Part shown: piece by piece, positions 23,537-32,834 of the stretch
Position numbering within the stretch: position 1 is the stretch's first letter
How the letters are laid out: each line of letters opens with the position of its first letter
Position numbers and translations under genes: made by a program
The notes under the pieces: generated by a model
What the model saw: only the letters and a program-made list of their open reading frames with translations
The model's database searches: none
What the model was told of the DNA's origin: nothing
Assembly (NCBI GenBank): GCA_050297535.1
Contig: JBNKSV010000009.1
Span: forward strand, 1 to 64,000
Direction of reading: 5' to 3'
Length of the DNA stretch: 64,000 bases
Origin: JAAGZL01 sp050297535
GTDB lineage: Bacteria; Pseudomonadota; Gammaproteobacteria; Chromatiales; Chromatiaceae

Positions 23537-24427
23537 ATCAAACCGATCTTCACATACGGCCCGTCGATCAATACCCGCCTCACCATGGCGGTAGTGGTGT
23601 CTCTCGTCATGATGTTCGGCGGCTATAATCAGAAGCACCTGAAGGCCTTGCACGACATACTGGCTACTGCAGTTTACCCGCTGCATGTGATAGCCAATCT
23701 GCCCATGCAGATCAGCAACTGGACCGTTGATCTTTTCTCTACCAAAAGCCAGCTCCAGGAAGAGAATCAACAGTTGAAGAAAGAAAACCTGATCCTGCAG
23801 GCCCAGCAGCAGAAATTTGCCGCGATTGAGAACGAGAATATACGCCTCAGAGACCTGCTTGAGTCCTCCCTCAAGGTGAAGGACCGGGTACTGATCGCGG
23901 AACTGGTTTCTGTGGACATGGACCCTTACAAGCACCAGGTCCTGATCAATAAAGGCTCTAATTCCGGGGTATTTGAGGGGCAGCCGGTCCTGGATGCCAA
24001 CGCGGTAATGGGCCAGGTCACCAGCGTAACCCCTTACACCGCCACCGTCTTGATGATCACCGACGCCAGACACTCCCTGCCGATCCAGATCTTGCGTACC
24101 GGCCAGAGGGCGATCGTCGTAGGGACCGGCAATATAGATCAGCTCAGCGTCCCCTACCTGCCTAACAACACCGATATCCAGATCGGGGATCTGCTGGTCA
24201 CTTCGGGGTTGGGTGGACGCTTTCCGCCGGGTTATCCGGTAGCTACCGTAACTGAGGTAAAACGGGAAGAAGGCAAGGCCTTCATTGACATACAGGCTAC
24301 CCCCAACGCCCGGCTCGACCATACCCGTGAGGTACTGCTGGTCTGGACTCTTGCAACACCAGTGGTCGAAGACGCTGAAAATGCTGACGATACGGCGACT
24401 GAAGAACCTACGCAGGAGGAGCAATGA
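23537..24427 (+). CDS. mreC: Rod-shape protein MreC, apparently starting at ATC
   Basis: Bitopic inner-membrane protein linking MreB to the elongasome. From the chosen start it has 296 residues: a short cytoplasmic tail, one membrane span (about residues 17-33), a coiled coil (residues about 65-105) and the beta-rich periplasmic domain (ending GGRFPPGYPVATVTEV). The Escherichia coli protein begins MKPIFSRGPS; here the aligned sequence is IKPIFTYGPS with ATC as the first codon and AGGAAGG six bases before it. No ATG, GTG or TTG lies upstream in frame after the stop at 23513. The next ATG, 23585, would remove the tail. Either a rare start codon or a sequence error. Confidence 0.93.
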   Translation: MKPIFTYGPSINTRLTMAVVVSLVMMFGGYNQKHLKALHDILATAVYPLHVIANLPMQISNWTVDLFSTKSQLQEENQQLKKENLILQAQQQKFAAIENENIRLRDLLESSLKVKDRVLIAELVSVDMDPYKHQVLINKGSNSGVFEGQPVLDANAVMGQVTSVTPYTATVLMITDARHSLPIQILRTGQRAIVVGTGNIDQLSVPYLPNNTDIQIGDLLVTSGLGGRFPPGYPVATVTEVKREEGKAFIDIQATPNARLDHTREVLLVWTLATPVVEDAENADDTATEEPTQEEQ

Positions 24428-24912
24428 CCTCCCGACAGAAGAGCGGCCTCTTGACCATTCTGCTTACCTTCCTGGTCAGCCTGGTAATTACCCTGACCCC
24501 GCTGCCGGAGTTGCTACGCCCCTTCCGCCCCCAATGGTACACCCTCATCCTGATCTACTGGGTCATGGACCAACCGGAACGCATCGGGGTCTGGTCCGGC
24601 TGGATGTTGGGACTAATAGTAGACGTGATGACCGAATCGCTCCCGGGGCAACATGCCCTAACCTTGTCCCTGGTCGCGTTCATCGTAATCAAGCTGCACA
24701 CCCAGCTAAGAGTGTTCCCGCTATGGCAGCAGTCGGTCGTTGTACTGCTCCTGCTATTCCTGGAACCATTGATAACCACCTGGGCCATGGGCATCAGCCA
24801 CCAACCGCCGCCGCCTCTAGCCTATTGGTCCACCCCTATTATCGGCATGCTGCTATGGCCCTGGGTATTTCTAACCCTGCGTAAAATAGGGCGACAACTC
24901 CACTTACGCTGA
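24424..24912 (+). CDS. mreD: Rod-shape protein MreD
   Basis: Inner-membrane partner of MreC in the elongasome. A 162-residue protein with about five membrane spans and the conserved VMDQPERIGVWSGWMLGLIVD segment (DVMTESLPGQHAL follows). Overlaps mreC by ATGA and shares one base with mrdA. Confidence 0.95.
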   Translation: MTSRQKSGLLTILLTFLVSLVITLTPLPELLRPFRPQWYTLILIYWVMDQPERIGVWSGWMLGLIVDVMTESLPGQHALTLSLVAFIVIKLHTQLRVFPLWQQSVVVLLLLFLEPLITTWAMGISHQPPPPLAYWSTPIIGMLLWPWVFLTLRKIGRQLHLR

Positions 24913-26756
24913 TGTCACACACAAGCTTCAGAGACCATGTCATCGAGGCCAGGCTGTTTACCGGACGCAGTATAGTTTCCGTAATCTTCCTGCTGCTATT
25001 TATGTTGATACTGGTATTACGGCTAGGCAAATTACAGCTTCTGGATCACGTCCATTTCACTACCAAGTCTATCGACAACAGAGTGCGGGTAGAGCCCATC
25101 CCGCCCACCAGAGGCCTCATCTATGACCGTAATGGGGTATTGCTTGCGCAAAACCTGCCTATATACAGCCTGGAGATAACTCCGGAGCAGGTCAAGGATG
25201 TGGACCAAACCATCGCCCGCCTTAAAAAGATTATGGACATCAGCGAGATCGATCTGAAACGCTTTGAGAGGCAACGCAAACAAAAACGCCGCTTCCAAAG
25301 CATCCCCATTCGACTGGAACTTACCGAGGAAGAGATTGCCAGCTTCGCCATTAACCGGCACCGCTTCCCGGGGGTTGAGATCAATGCCGAGCTGCTGCGC
25401 ACCTATCCCCTGGGAAAAGAGACGGCCCATGTGCTTGGCTACGTCGGCCGCATCAATGAGAAAGAATTGGAGACACTAAACGTCTCCAATTACAGTGGCA
25501 CCAGCCACATCGGTAAAATCGGGGTAGAAAAGTTCTATGAAGAGCGGCTGCATGGTGAGGTAGGCATGCGCCGGGTAGAGGTAAACGCCCTGGGAAGAAC
25601 TATCAGGGTGCTGGAGTCCCAGCCACCCAAGCCGGGGGAAAACCTACATCTGTCTTTAGACATAAAACTGCAGCGCGAGGCCATAGCCGCCCTGGGGGAA
25701 GAGAACGGTGCGGTAGTAGCCATAGATCCGAACGACGGATCTATCCTAGCCATGATCAGCAATCCAGGATTTGACCCCAATCTGTTCGTAAACGGCATCT
25801 CCAACAAAGACTACCAAGAGCTGCAGGACTCACCGGACAATCCACTGTTTAACCGGGCACTGCGAGGCCGTTACCCCCCTGGGTCCACCACCAAACCACT
25901 GGTGGGACTGGCGGGACTGGAACTGCAACGCACCACCAAGGAACGGGAACAGAACTGCCGTGGCTATTTCCAACTCCCGGGACATGAACACAAATACCGG
26001 GACTGGAAGAAATGGGGACATGGACCCACGGATATACGCAAGGCCATCGTGGAATCATGCGACGTCTATTTTTATGATCTGGCCAATAAGCTGGGCATTG
26101 ACCAGATACACGACTATCTAAGCAGATTCGGATTTGGCGAAGATCCAGAAGTAGACATCAGCGGCGCCATCGGCGGCCTTCTGCCATCCCGGGAGTGGAA
26201 ACGGCGTAGCAAAGGCAAACAGTGGTATACCGGAGAGACGCTGATCGTGGGGATCGGCCAGGGATACTTCCTCGCTACCCCCTTGGAACTGGCCAGTGCA
26301 ACCGCAACCCTGGCGGCAAAGGGCATACGCTATTCCCCAAAGATACTGCGGGCCATTCAGACCTCAGAGGCGCAAGACCCGGTGCCCGTCAAACCCCAAA
26401 ACAGACGTAGATTGCCGATAGAGAAGATCGGCAACTGGAACCATATAATAGACGCCATGACCGGCGTAATTGACAGCCCCAACGGTACTGCGAATGTCAT
26501 CCGCACCGACGCTTACAAGATCGCGGGAAAGACCGGCACGGCCCAGGTATTCTCCATCAAACAGGACGAAACCTATGAAGAAGAAAAGATCGAGAAGAAA
26601 CTGCGCGACCATGCGCTCTTCATCTCTTTCGCCCCGGCCGAGGAGCCCAAAATAGCCGTTGCCGTAATCGTGGAAAATGGCGGACACGGCAGCTCTGTTG
26701 CCGCCCCAATAGCACGCCGCATCATGGACTCTTACCTGCTGGGTAATACTCAATGA
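24912..26756 (+). CDS. mrdA: Penicillin-binding protein 2 (elongasome transpeptidase)
   Basis: Cross-links peptidoglycan during elongation, working with RodA. The 614-residue protein has one N-terminal membrane span, a dimerisation/pedestal domain (RVEPIPPTRGLIYDRNG) and a transpeptidase domain with the active-site Ser in PPGSTTKP, the SxN-type SCD in VESCDVYFYD and KTG in AGKTGTAQV. Coupled to mreD and rodA by overlapping codons. Confidence 0.97.
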   Translation: MSHTSFRDHVIEARLFTGRSIVSVIFLLLFMLILVLRLGKLQLLDHVHFTTKSIDNRVRVEPIPPTRGLIYDRNGVLLAQNLPIYSLEITPEQVKDVDQTIARLKKIMDISEIDLKRFERQRKQKRRFQSIPIRLELTEEEIASFAINRHRFPGVEINAELLRTYPLGKETAHVLGYVGRINEKELETLNVSNYSGTSHIGKIGVEKFYEERLHGEVGMRRVEVNALGRTIRVLESQPPKPGENLHLSLDIKLQREAIAALGEENGAVVAIDPNDGSILAMISNPGFDPNLFVNGISNKDYQELQDSPDNPLFNRALRGRYPPGSTTKPLVGLAGLELQRTTKEREQNCRGYFQLPGHEHKYRDWKKWGHGPTDIRKAIVESCDVYFYDLANKLGIDQIHDYLSRFGFGEDPEVDISGAIGGLLPSREWKRRSKGKQWYTGETLIVGIGQGYFLATPLELASATATLAAKGIRYSPKILRAIQTSEAQDPVPVKPQNRRRLPIEKIGNWNHIIDAMTGVIDSPNGTANVIRTDAYKIAGKTGTAQVFSIKQDETYEEEKIEKKLRDHALFISFAPAEEPKIAVAVIVENGGHGSSVAAPIARRIMDSYLLGNTQ

Positions 26757-27862
26757 TTAACGACGCACAAGAAAAGAAAAGCATCTTCACCAGGATGCAT
26801 CTTGACCTGCCGCTGTTCACTGGCATCCTACTGCTGTGCGGCCTGGGCCTGGTATTCCTATACAGCGCCAGCGGCCAGGATACTGGACAGATCATCAGAC
26901 AATGCGTCAGATTAGGCATAGGATTCGCTGGCATGCTATTTCTGGCCCAAGTAGACCCGCACAAGCTACGCTTCTGGTCTCCGGCGTTCTTCAGCATAGC
27001 GATGCTACTGCTGATAATCGTCCTGATAGAGGGACAGATTGGCAAGGGCGCGCAACGCTGGCTCGATCTTGGTTTCTTTCGCTTTCAGCCATCTGAGCTA
27101 ATGAAATTGGCCCTACCAATGATGACTGCCTGGTATCTGGTAAAAGAGCCATTACCGCCATCCTGGGGAAAAATCCTAGTCTCCGGGGCAATAATCACGG
27201 CCCCGGTACTGCTAATCGCGGTGCAACCAGATCTGGGAACGGCGCTTCTGGTGGCGGTCGCAGGAATGTTTGTCCTCTTCCTGGGAGGACTGAGTTGGAG
27301 GCTTATCACCGGAATTACCCTGGTGGCCATACCCTCCGGCTGGGCTCTGTGGAAATGGGGCATGCATGACTATCAGCGCAACCGTGTGCTTACCTTTCTG
27401 GACCCGGAACGTGATCCATTAGGCAGCGGCTATCACATCATTCAATCCAAGATCGCCATAGGCTCGGGCGGCATGTACGGCAAGGGCTGGCTGAACGGAA
27501 CCCAATCCCAGTTGGAGTTCCTACCGGAACGCACCACCGACTTCATCTTCGCGGTTATCTCCGAAGAGTTCGGTTTTATCGGGGTAATGCTGCTGCTCTC
27601 ACTCTACCTTTTTGTCATTCTGCGGGGACTTTATATCGCATCCAACGGACAGGACAGTTACAGCAGGCTGCTGGCCGGGGCACTAACCCTGGTGTTTTTT
27701 GTCTATCTGTTCGTCAACACCGGGATGGTGACCGGAATTCTGCCGGTAGTGGGGGTTCCGTTACCGCTGATCAGTTACGGAGGAACTTCGATAGTGACCC
27801 TGCTTTCAGGTTTCGGTATCCTGATGTCGGTACACACCCATAAAAGGCTGATGCAAACCTAG
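26753..27862 (+). CDS. mrdB: Peptidoglycan glycosyltransferase RodA
   Basis: SEDS-family enzyme that polymerises lipid II into glycan strands with PBP2. The 369-residue protein has about ten membrane spans and the family segments FQPSELMKLALPM, QPDLGTALL (catalytic Asp), SGGMYGKGWLNGTQSQLEFL, PERTTDFIFAV and GVPLPLISYGGTS. Overlaps mrdA in ATGA. Confidence 0.97.
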   Translation: MINDAQEKKSIFTRMHLDLPLFTGILLLCGLGLVFLYSASGQDTGQIIRQCVRLGIGFAGMLFLAQVDPHKLRFWSPAFFSIAMLLLIIVLIEGQIGKGAQRWLDLGFFRFQPSELMKLALPMMTAWYLVKEPLPPSWGKILVSGAIITAPVLLIAVQPDLGTALLVAVAGMFVLFLGGLSWRLITGITLVAIPSGWALWKWGMHDYQRNRVLTFLDPERDPLGSGYHIIQSKIAIGSGGMYGKGWLNGTQSQLEFLPERTTDFIFAVISEEFGFIGVMLLLSLYLFVILRGLYIASNGQDSYSRLLAGALTLVFFVYLFVNTGMVTGILPVVGVPLPLISYGGTSIVTLLSGFGILMSVHTHKRLMQT

Positions 27863-27869
27863 GAGAAAC

Positions 27870-28904
27870 ATGAGAGTCACAGCAATCGCACACCATCTAG
27901 CCAGCGCCTGTCTAACAGGCATCATTCTTATCTCTGTATCGCTCCAGGCCAACTCAGCCGCCAAACCTTCCCCGGAAAAATTTTCCAGCGAAGTAACCAA
28001 ATTTGTCGCAGAGATGTCAGAGAAACACGGCTTTGAAAAACAGAGCCTGACTGAGCTGATGTCCAAGGCCAGTTACAGCCAAGAGGTGGTGGACGCCATG
28101 AACCACCCCTACGAGGCCAAACCCTGGCATATATACCAGCCCCTGTTTGTCACTGAGGAACGCATCAAGGGCGGCGTGGAGTTTTGGAACAAACACGCCG
28201 ATATACTCAAGAAGGCCGAGAAGGTTTACGGCGTACCGCCCCAGATTATCATCGCCACCATTGGGGTCGAGACAAAATATGGCCGCTTCATGGGCAAACA
28301 CCTAGTCCTGGACGCACTATCAACCCTCGCCTTCACATATCCAGAACGGCAAGATATGTTCCGCAGGCAACTTGAGGCGTACATACTGTTATTGAGCGAA
28401 GAGGACATTGATCCGGAGAACACTCACGGCTCCTATGCCGGGGCGATCGGCAAACCTCAGTTCATGCCAGGTAGTTACAGGGCCTACGCCGTAGACTTCG
28501 ACGGTGATGGCAAGCGGGATCTACTAAACAATACTGCGGACGCCATCGGCAGTGTCGCCAACTATTACCATATCCACGGCTGGCGCATGGGCGAACTGGT
28601 GGCGCTCCCCGCCCAGGTAGACGGCGGATACTACCAACAACATCTGAACCAATGGTTTAAACCGACCACGACCATTGAAGAACTGTCAAAGGCAGGGGTT
28701 ACAACAACAAAATCCCTCCCGGTTTACACCAAATGCAACCTTATCCAGCTTGGCGCTGATGGTAGAATGGAGTTCTGGCTGGGATTTCACAATTTTTACG
28801 TAATCACCCGCTATAACAAAAACAACCACTACGCTATGGCTGTATATCAACTCAGCCAGAAGATATTGGACCAGCGCAAGGCACAAAAAGAAAACAATGG
28901 CTAA
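27870..28904 (+). CDS. mltB: Lytic murein transglycosylase B
   Basis: Cuts glycan strands to leave 1,6-anhydro-MurNAc ends. The 344-residue protein has an export signal (residues about 10-30, VSLQANSAAK) without an obvious lipobox, so it is a soluble rather than lipoprotein form. The catalytic glutamate is Glu134 in IGVETKYGRF; later conserved segments are SYAGAIGKPQFMPGSYR and DFDGDGKRDL. GGAGAAA precedes the ATG. Lies between rodA and rlpA. Confidence 0.95.
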   Translation: MRVTAIAHHLASACLTGIILISVSLQANSAAKPSPEKFSSEVTKFVAEMSEKHGFEKQSLTELMSKASYSQEVVDAMNHPYEAKPWHIYQPLFVTEERIKGGVEFWNKHADILKKAEKVYGVPPQIIIATIGVETKYGRFMGKHLVLDALSTLAFTYPERQDMFRRQLEAYILLLSEEDIDPENTHGSYAGAIGKPQFMPGSYRAYAVDFDGDGKRDLLNNTADAIGSVANYYHIHGWRMGELVALPAQVDGGYYQQHLNQWFKPTTTIEELSKAGVTTTKSLPVYTKCNLIQLGADGRMEFWLGFHNFYVITRYNKNNHYAMAVYQLSQKILDQRKAQKENNG

Positions 28905-29724
28905 CCATATCAAGACCCCTTTATGTTCCATAATCACCCTTATCCTGACGGCACTGCTCGGGGGCTGCAGCCTCTTGCCCACATTCAGCGGCCCTAGGGG
29001 TGGCAGCGATGGCGCTCCGTCCGGCAGCATGGACATATCCAAGATCCAAGACGCCGTACCCAAAGCGGAACCCCGCAGTCGTAGCGGCAACCCCAGCAGT
29101 TACACCGTGCTGGGCCGCACCTACCATGTGATGAATGACAGCCGTGGCTATAAAGAGCGTGGCATCGCCTCATGGTATGGCACCAAATTCCACGGCCAGC
29201 GTACCTCCAGCGGCGAGACCTACAGCATGTATGCCATGACCGCCGCCCATAAGACCCTGCCACTCCCCACCTATGTTCGGGTGACCAATCTACGAAACGG
29301 GGTCCAGGTCATAGTAAAGGTGAATGACCGCGGCCCCTTTCACGATAATCGCCTGATTGATCTCTCCTATGCCGCAGCCACCAAACTGGGAGTAGCCGCA
29401 ACCGGCACCGGATTGGTAGAGGTTGAGGCGCTCGATCCGTCTCAGGGCCTGCCCAGACCCACCAGAAACAATATAGCCATCCATGGCAATGCCACCCTGT
29501 TTCTGCAGGTAGGGGCCTTTGTTGATCGCAGCAACGCCGAAAGATTGCTGCAACGACTAAGCGGCCCCATGAAAAACCAGGTCCGTATCCAGACCGTACC
29601 GAGCTATGACCAGATGCTATACCGGGTACAGGTGGGTCCGATGTACAGCATCGAACAGGCAGATGCGGTCAGTATGCAACTGGCCCAACTCGGTATCAGT
29701 GACATGCACATGATCATAGAATGA
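28897..29724 (+). CDS. rlpA: RlpA-type septal-ring lipoprotein with SPOR domain
   Basis: Predicted outer-membrane lipoprotein that binds denuded septal glycan; in Pseudomonas aeruginosa it is a lytic transglycosylase. The 275-residue protein has a lipobox with Cys24 (LLGGC), the double-psi beta-barrel domain (GIASWYGTKFHGQRTSSGE, then VKVNDRGPFHDNRLIDLS) with the catalytic Asp in NDRGPF, and a C-terminal SPOR domain (about 197-275). Overlaps mltB by eight bases. Confidence 0.95.
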   Translation: MANHIKTPLCSIITLILTALLGGCSLLPTFSGPRGGSDGAPSGSMDISKIQDAVPKAEPRSRSGNPSSYTVLGRTYHVMNDSRGYKERGIASWYGTKFHGQRTSSGETYSMYAMTAAHKTLPLPTYVRVTNLRNGVQVIVKVNDRGPFHDNRLIDLSYAAATKLGVAATGTGLVEVEALDPSQGLPRPTRNNIAIHGNATLFLQVGAFVDRSNAERLLQRLSGPMKNQVRIQTVPSYDQMLYRVQVGPMYSIEQADAVSMQLAQLGISDMHMIIE

Positions 29725-29852
29725 TTTGTTTGGGCGCAGGATGTTTCGATCTAAACATGGCCAAGGTAAAATACCGCCGATGTCACCGCCCCACAAAGCA
29801 TTCAAAAAATTGCCAGATCGCATATGAACAAGACCATAGGAGTCTGTTTGAC

Positions 29853-31004
29853 GTGTTATTTTTTAGTAAAAAACCATACATTTTCGCCCTGTTACTCTTA
29901 GGCATCGCCCTAACCGGCGATGTGCTTTCCGCGGTACGCATCACGCCTCCGCCCGGACTGGCGGCAAACAGCTATATCCTCATGGACTTCGACACCGGGC
30001 AAATCCTAGCGGAGAAAAATGCTCACCAACGTCTGGAGCCGGCCAGCATCACCAAGATAATGACCGCCTATACGGTTATGACCGAGATCAAGAATGGCAC
30101 TATCTCTTTGAGCGACAAGGCGATTGTAAGTGACAAGGCCTGGCGTATGGCAGGTTCCCGCACGTTTATTGAGGCCGGAGCGAGTATCGACGTAGAAACA
30201 CTGCTGAAAGGTATGATCATCCAATCTGGAAACGATGCCAGCGTAGCCCTGGCGGAACACACGGCCGGTAGTGAAGAGGCGTTCGTGCAGATGATGAATA
30301 GGCACGCACAGGAACTTGGCATGAAGGACACACACTTCGCCAACAGCACCGGTATGCCAGACCCGGAACACCTCACCACCGCGTATGACATAGCCATGAT
30401 GTCGCTAGCGACCATCCGCGACTTCCCGGAACACTATGCCATATACGCAGAGAAAGAGTTCACCTACAACGATATCAAGCAACTTAATCGCAACAAGCTA
30501 TTGTGGCGCGACAAGTCAGTAGACGGGATCAAGACCGGGCACACCGACAATGCCGGATACTGCCTGGTGGCATCGGCGAAACGCGACGGCATGCGTCTGA
30601 TCAGCGTGGTCCTGGGCACAGAGAGCATGGAGGCCAGGGCTACCATCAGCCAGTCTCTGTTGAATTATGGCTTCCAGCACTTTGAGACCCACCGCATCTA
30701 CCAGGCAGGGACCGCCCTGAACAAATCCAGGATCTGGATGGGCGACCAGGAGCAACTGGCCCAGGGTCTGCAACAGGATCTTTATGTAACCATCCCGCGC
30801 GGACAATATCAGAACCTAAAGGCCCAGCTAAGCCTAACCTCTCCCATGGAGGCCCCCATAAACAAAGGCCAGCAGGTTGGAAAGATCGTAGTTACCCTGG
30901 ATGGAGAACCATACGCAGAGGCCCCACTGGTCGCGTTGCAAGATGTGGCCCAAGGCGGACTCTGGACAAGAATTAAAGACAGCATATTACGCAGGTTTGA
31001 ATAG
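29853..31004 (+). CDS. dacA: D-alanyl-D-alanine carboxypeptidase (PBP5 type)
   Basis: Removes the terminal D-Ala from peptidoglycan side chains. From the chosen GTG the protein has 383 residues: a signal peptide (LLLLGIALTGDVLSA), the active-site SxxK in PASITKIMTAY, SGN in IQSGNDASVAL, KTG in GIKTGHTDNAG, and a C-terminal PBP5-like domain ending in an amphipathic membrane anchor. The frame stays open back to 29721, but those 44 residues are not signal-like; TAGGAG lies ten bases before the GTG at 29853. Confidence 0.93.
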   Translation: MLFFSKKPYIFALLLLGIALTGDVLSAVRITPPPGLAANSYILMDFDTGQILAEKNAHQRLEPASITKIMTAYTVMTEIKNGTISLSDKAIVSDKAWRMAGSRTFIEAGASIDVETLLKGMIIQSGNDASVALAEHTAGSEEAFVQMMNRHAQELGMKDTHFANSTGMPDPEHLTTAYDIAMMSLATIRDFPEHYAIYAEKEFTYNDIKQLNRNKLLWRDKSVDGIKTGHTDNAGYCLVASAKRDGMRLISVVLGTESMEARATISQSLLNYGFQHFETHRIYQAGTALNKSRIWMGDQEQLAQGLQQDLYVTIPRGQYQNLKAQLSLTSPMEAPINKGQQVGKIVVTLDGEPYAEAPLVALQDVAQGGLWTRIKDSILRRFE

Positions 31005-31006
31005 AA

Positions 31007-31870
31007 ATGAGTGAACAGGTATATCTAAACGGTAGTTTTCTCCCCCTCAAGGATGCCAAGATCTCCGTCCTGGACCGGGGCTTTCTGTTCGGCGACAGTA
31101 TCTATGAGGTGATCCCGGCCTACAATGGCCGCCTGTTCCGTCTACCACACCACCTGGAACGACTGAGTAACGGCCTGCGCGCCATCGGCATGGACAATCC
31201 ATTGAACGAGGATGAGTGGAGATCGGTTCTGGAACGTCTGATACAACAACATCCGGATCAGGATGACCAATCCATCTACTTGCAGGTAACCCGCGGCGCG
31301 GCAGAAAAGCGTGATCACGCCATTCCGGATGACCTGGAACCCACGGTCTTCGCCATGGCGTCCCCCATCAAACAGCTCCCAAAAGAAGATGTGGGCATTG
31401 CCGCCATCACCCTGGATGACGTGCGCTGGCGTCTCTGTAACATTAAGGCGACCACCCTGCTGGCCAATGTCCTGCTTAAGCAGCAGGCACTGGAGGCCGA
31501 CGCGATTGAGGCCATACTCATTCGCGATGGCGCGGCAATGGAGGGTTCCGCAAGCAACCTGTTCATCATCTCGCAAGGCGTATTGATAACCCCTCCCAAG
31601 AGCAACCTCCTGTTACCCGGTATCACCCGTGATCTGATCCTGGAGCTTGCAGAAAAGAATGGCATACCCTACCAAGAACGGGCCATACAGGAAGAGGAAC
31701 TATGGAGCGCCGACGAGGTCTGGCTAACAAGTTCCACCAAGGAGATCATGCCGGTGGTCAGCCTTAACAATAAGCCAATATCAGGATCCAAGCCTGGGGC
31801 CATGTACCAACGTATGTCCACCCTCTACGCTGACTACAAAGAGAGGATCAAACAAGGGCTGGAAGAATAA
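31007..31870 (+). CDS. dat: D-amino-acid aminotransferase (PLP class IV)
   Basis: Probably interconverts D-alanine and D-glutamate with their keto acids. The 287-residue protein has the class IV features VLDRGFLFGDSIYEV, the PLP lysine in CNIKATTLLANVL and LLLPGITRDLILELA. Starts two bases after dacA. It cannot be separated by eye from the related branched-chain or 4-amino-4-deoxychorismate enzymes; context between dacA and lipB favours the D-amino-acid enzyme. Confidence 0.88.
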   Translation: MSEQVYLNGSFLPLKDAKISVLDRGFLFGDSIYEVIPAYNGRLFRLPHHLERLSNGLRAIGMDNPLNEDEWRSVLERLIQQHPDQDDQSIYLQVTRGAAEKRDHAIPDDLEPTVFAMASPIKQLPKEDVGIAAITLDDVRWRLCNIKATTLLANVLLKQQALEADAIEAILIRDGAAMEGSASNLFIISQGVLITPPKSNLLLPGITRDLILELAEKNGIPYQERAIQEEELWSADEVWLTSSTKEIMPVVSLNNKPISGSKPGAMYQRMSTLYADYKERIKQGLEE

Positions 31871-31881
31871 ACAATCAGACC

Positions 31882-32148
31882 ATGTCAGAAGAAGAGACAC
31901 TATTAAAATTCCCCTGCGAATTCTCTATCAAGGCCATGGGGCTGGCCACCGATGAATTCGACGCATTGGTGGTGGAGATTGTGCGCCGTCACGCCCCGGA
32001 TTTCGGAGAAGGCGCGGTACAAACCAGGGCCAGCAATGGCGGTAAATATCTCTCCGTCACCGTAACCATCAACGCGACCAGCAAACGCCAACTGGACTCC
32101 ATCTACCAGGACCTGACCGACCATGAACTGGTTCTGATGAGCCTGTAA
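31882..32148 (+). CDS. ybeD: YbeD family protein (DUF493)
   Basis: An 88-residue protein with the DUF493 fold; its segment KFPCEFSIKAMGLATDEF and the ending YQDLTDHELVLMSL are typical. The structure resembles allosteric regulatory domains but its function is unresolved. It sits between dat and lipB, as in Escherichia coli where it follows dacA and precedes lipB. Confidence 0.92.
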   Translation: MSEEETLLKFPCEFSIKAMGLATDEFDALVVEIVRRHAPDFGEGAVQTRASNGGKYLSVTVTINATSKRQLDSIYQDLTDHELVLMSL

Positions 32149-32159
32149 CCATCCCAACG

Positions 32160-32780
32160 ATGAACCAGGCACCGCAGGGATTCCGCATAAAACAACTTGG
32201 CCTGAGGGACTATGCCAAAGTCTGGCATGAGATGCAGACCTTCACCGAAGGCAGAACCGAACAGACCCAGGATGAACTCTGGCTGCTGGAACACCCTCCT
32301 GTCTTCACCCTGGGGATGGCTGGCAAGAAAGAACATCTACTGAATCCAGGCTCCATCCCTGTCATCCAGACCGACCGTGGCGGCCAGGTAACCTACCATG
32401 GCCCCGGACAACTTGTGGCCTACGTCATGTATGATCTTCGCCGCGCCGGTATCGGGGTGCGCAAGATGGTAGAGCTACTGCAGGATGCAGTTATAGACCT
32501 GCTCCGCCAATATGACATAGCAGCCCACACCTTACCCAGGGCGCCAGGGGTATATGTAGAAAACAGAAAGATCGCTGCTCTCGGACTGCGGGTGCGCCGA
32601 GGCTGCAGCTTTCACGGCCTCAGCCTGAATGTCGATATGGACCTGGAACCATTCCAACGCATCAATCCCTGTGGCTATCCAGGGCTAGAGGTAACCCAGA
32701 CGAAAGACCTCGCCATAGGGGAAAGTTTGGAACAAATAAGCAGACAATTAAGCTCCGGCATAGAGAATCGGCTGAAATAA
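32160..32780 (+). CDS. lipB: Octanoyl-[acyl-carrier-protein]:protein octanoyltransferase
   Basis: Moves the octanoyl group from acyl carrier protein to lipoyl domains. The 206-residue protein has TDRGGQVTYHGPGQLVAY (71-88), the catalytic Lys137 in NRKIAALGLRV and the catalytic Cys171 in NPCGYPG. It ends the mre-lip superoperon at a strong terminator; lipA, which usually follows, lies 4 kb downstream. Confidence 0.96.
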   Translation: MNQAPQGFRIKQLGLRDYAKVWHEMQTFTEGRTEQTQDELWLLEHPPVFTLGMAGKKEHLLNPGSIPVIQTDRGGQVTYHGPGQLVAYVMYDLRRAGIGVRKMVELLQDAVIDLLRQYDIAAHTLPRAPGVYVENRKIAALGLRVRRGCSFHGLSLNVDMDLEPFQRINPCGYPGLEVTQTKDLAIGESLEQISRQLSSGIENRLK

Positions 32781-32784
32781 CGAT

Positions 32785-32814
32785 AAGGCCATCCAGCAAC
32801 CGCTGAATGGCCTT
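32785..32814 (+). terminator. Terminator after lipB
   Basis: Stem aaggccat pairing with atggcctt and an inner cagc/gctg, followed by TTTTAT on the plus strand. It also separates lipB from the converging chemoreceptor gene and might work for both. Confidence 0.85.
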
Positions 32815-32834
32815 TTATCACCTGACAACAGATA

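Noticed and set aside
23522..24424. 300-codon minus-strand frame opposite mreC
   Set aside because: Shadow of mreC; no recognisable motif.
29721..29852. Longer N terminus of dacA
   Set aside because: It would bury the signal peptide behind 44 polar residues.
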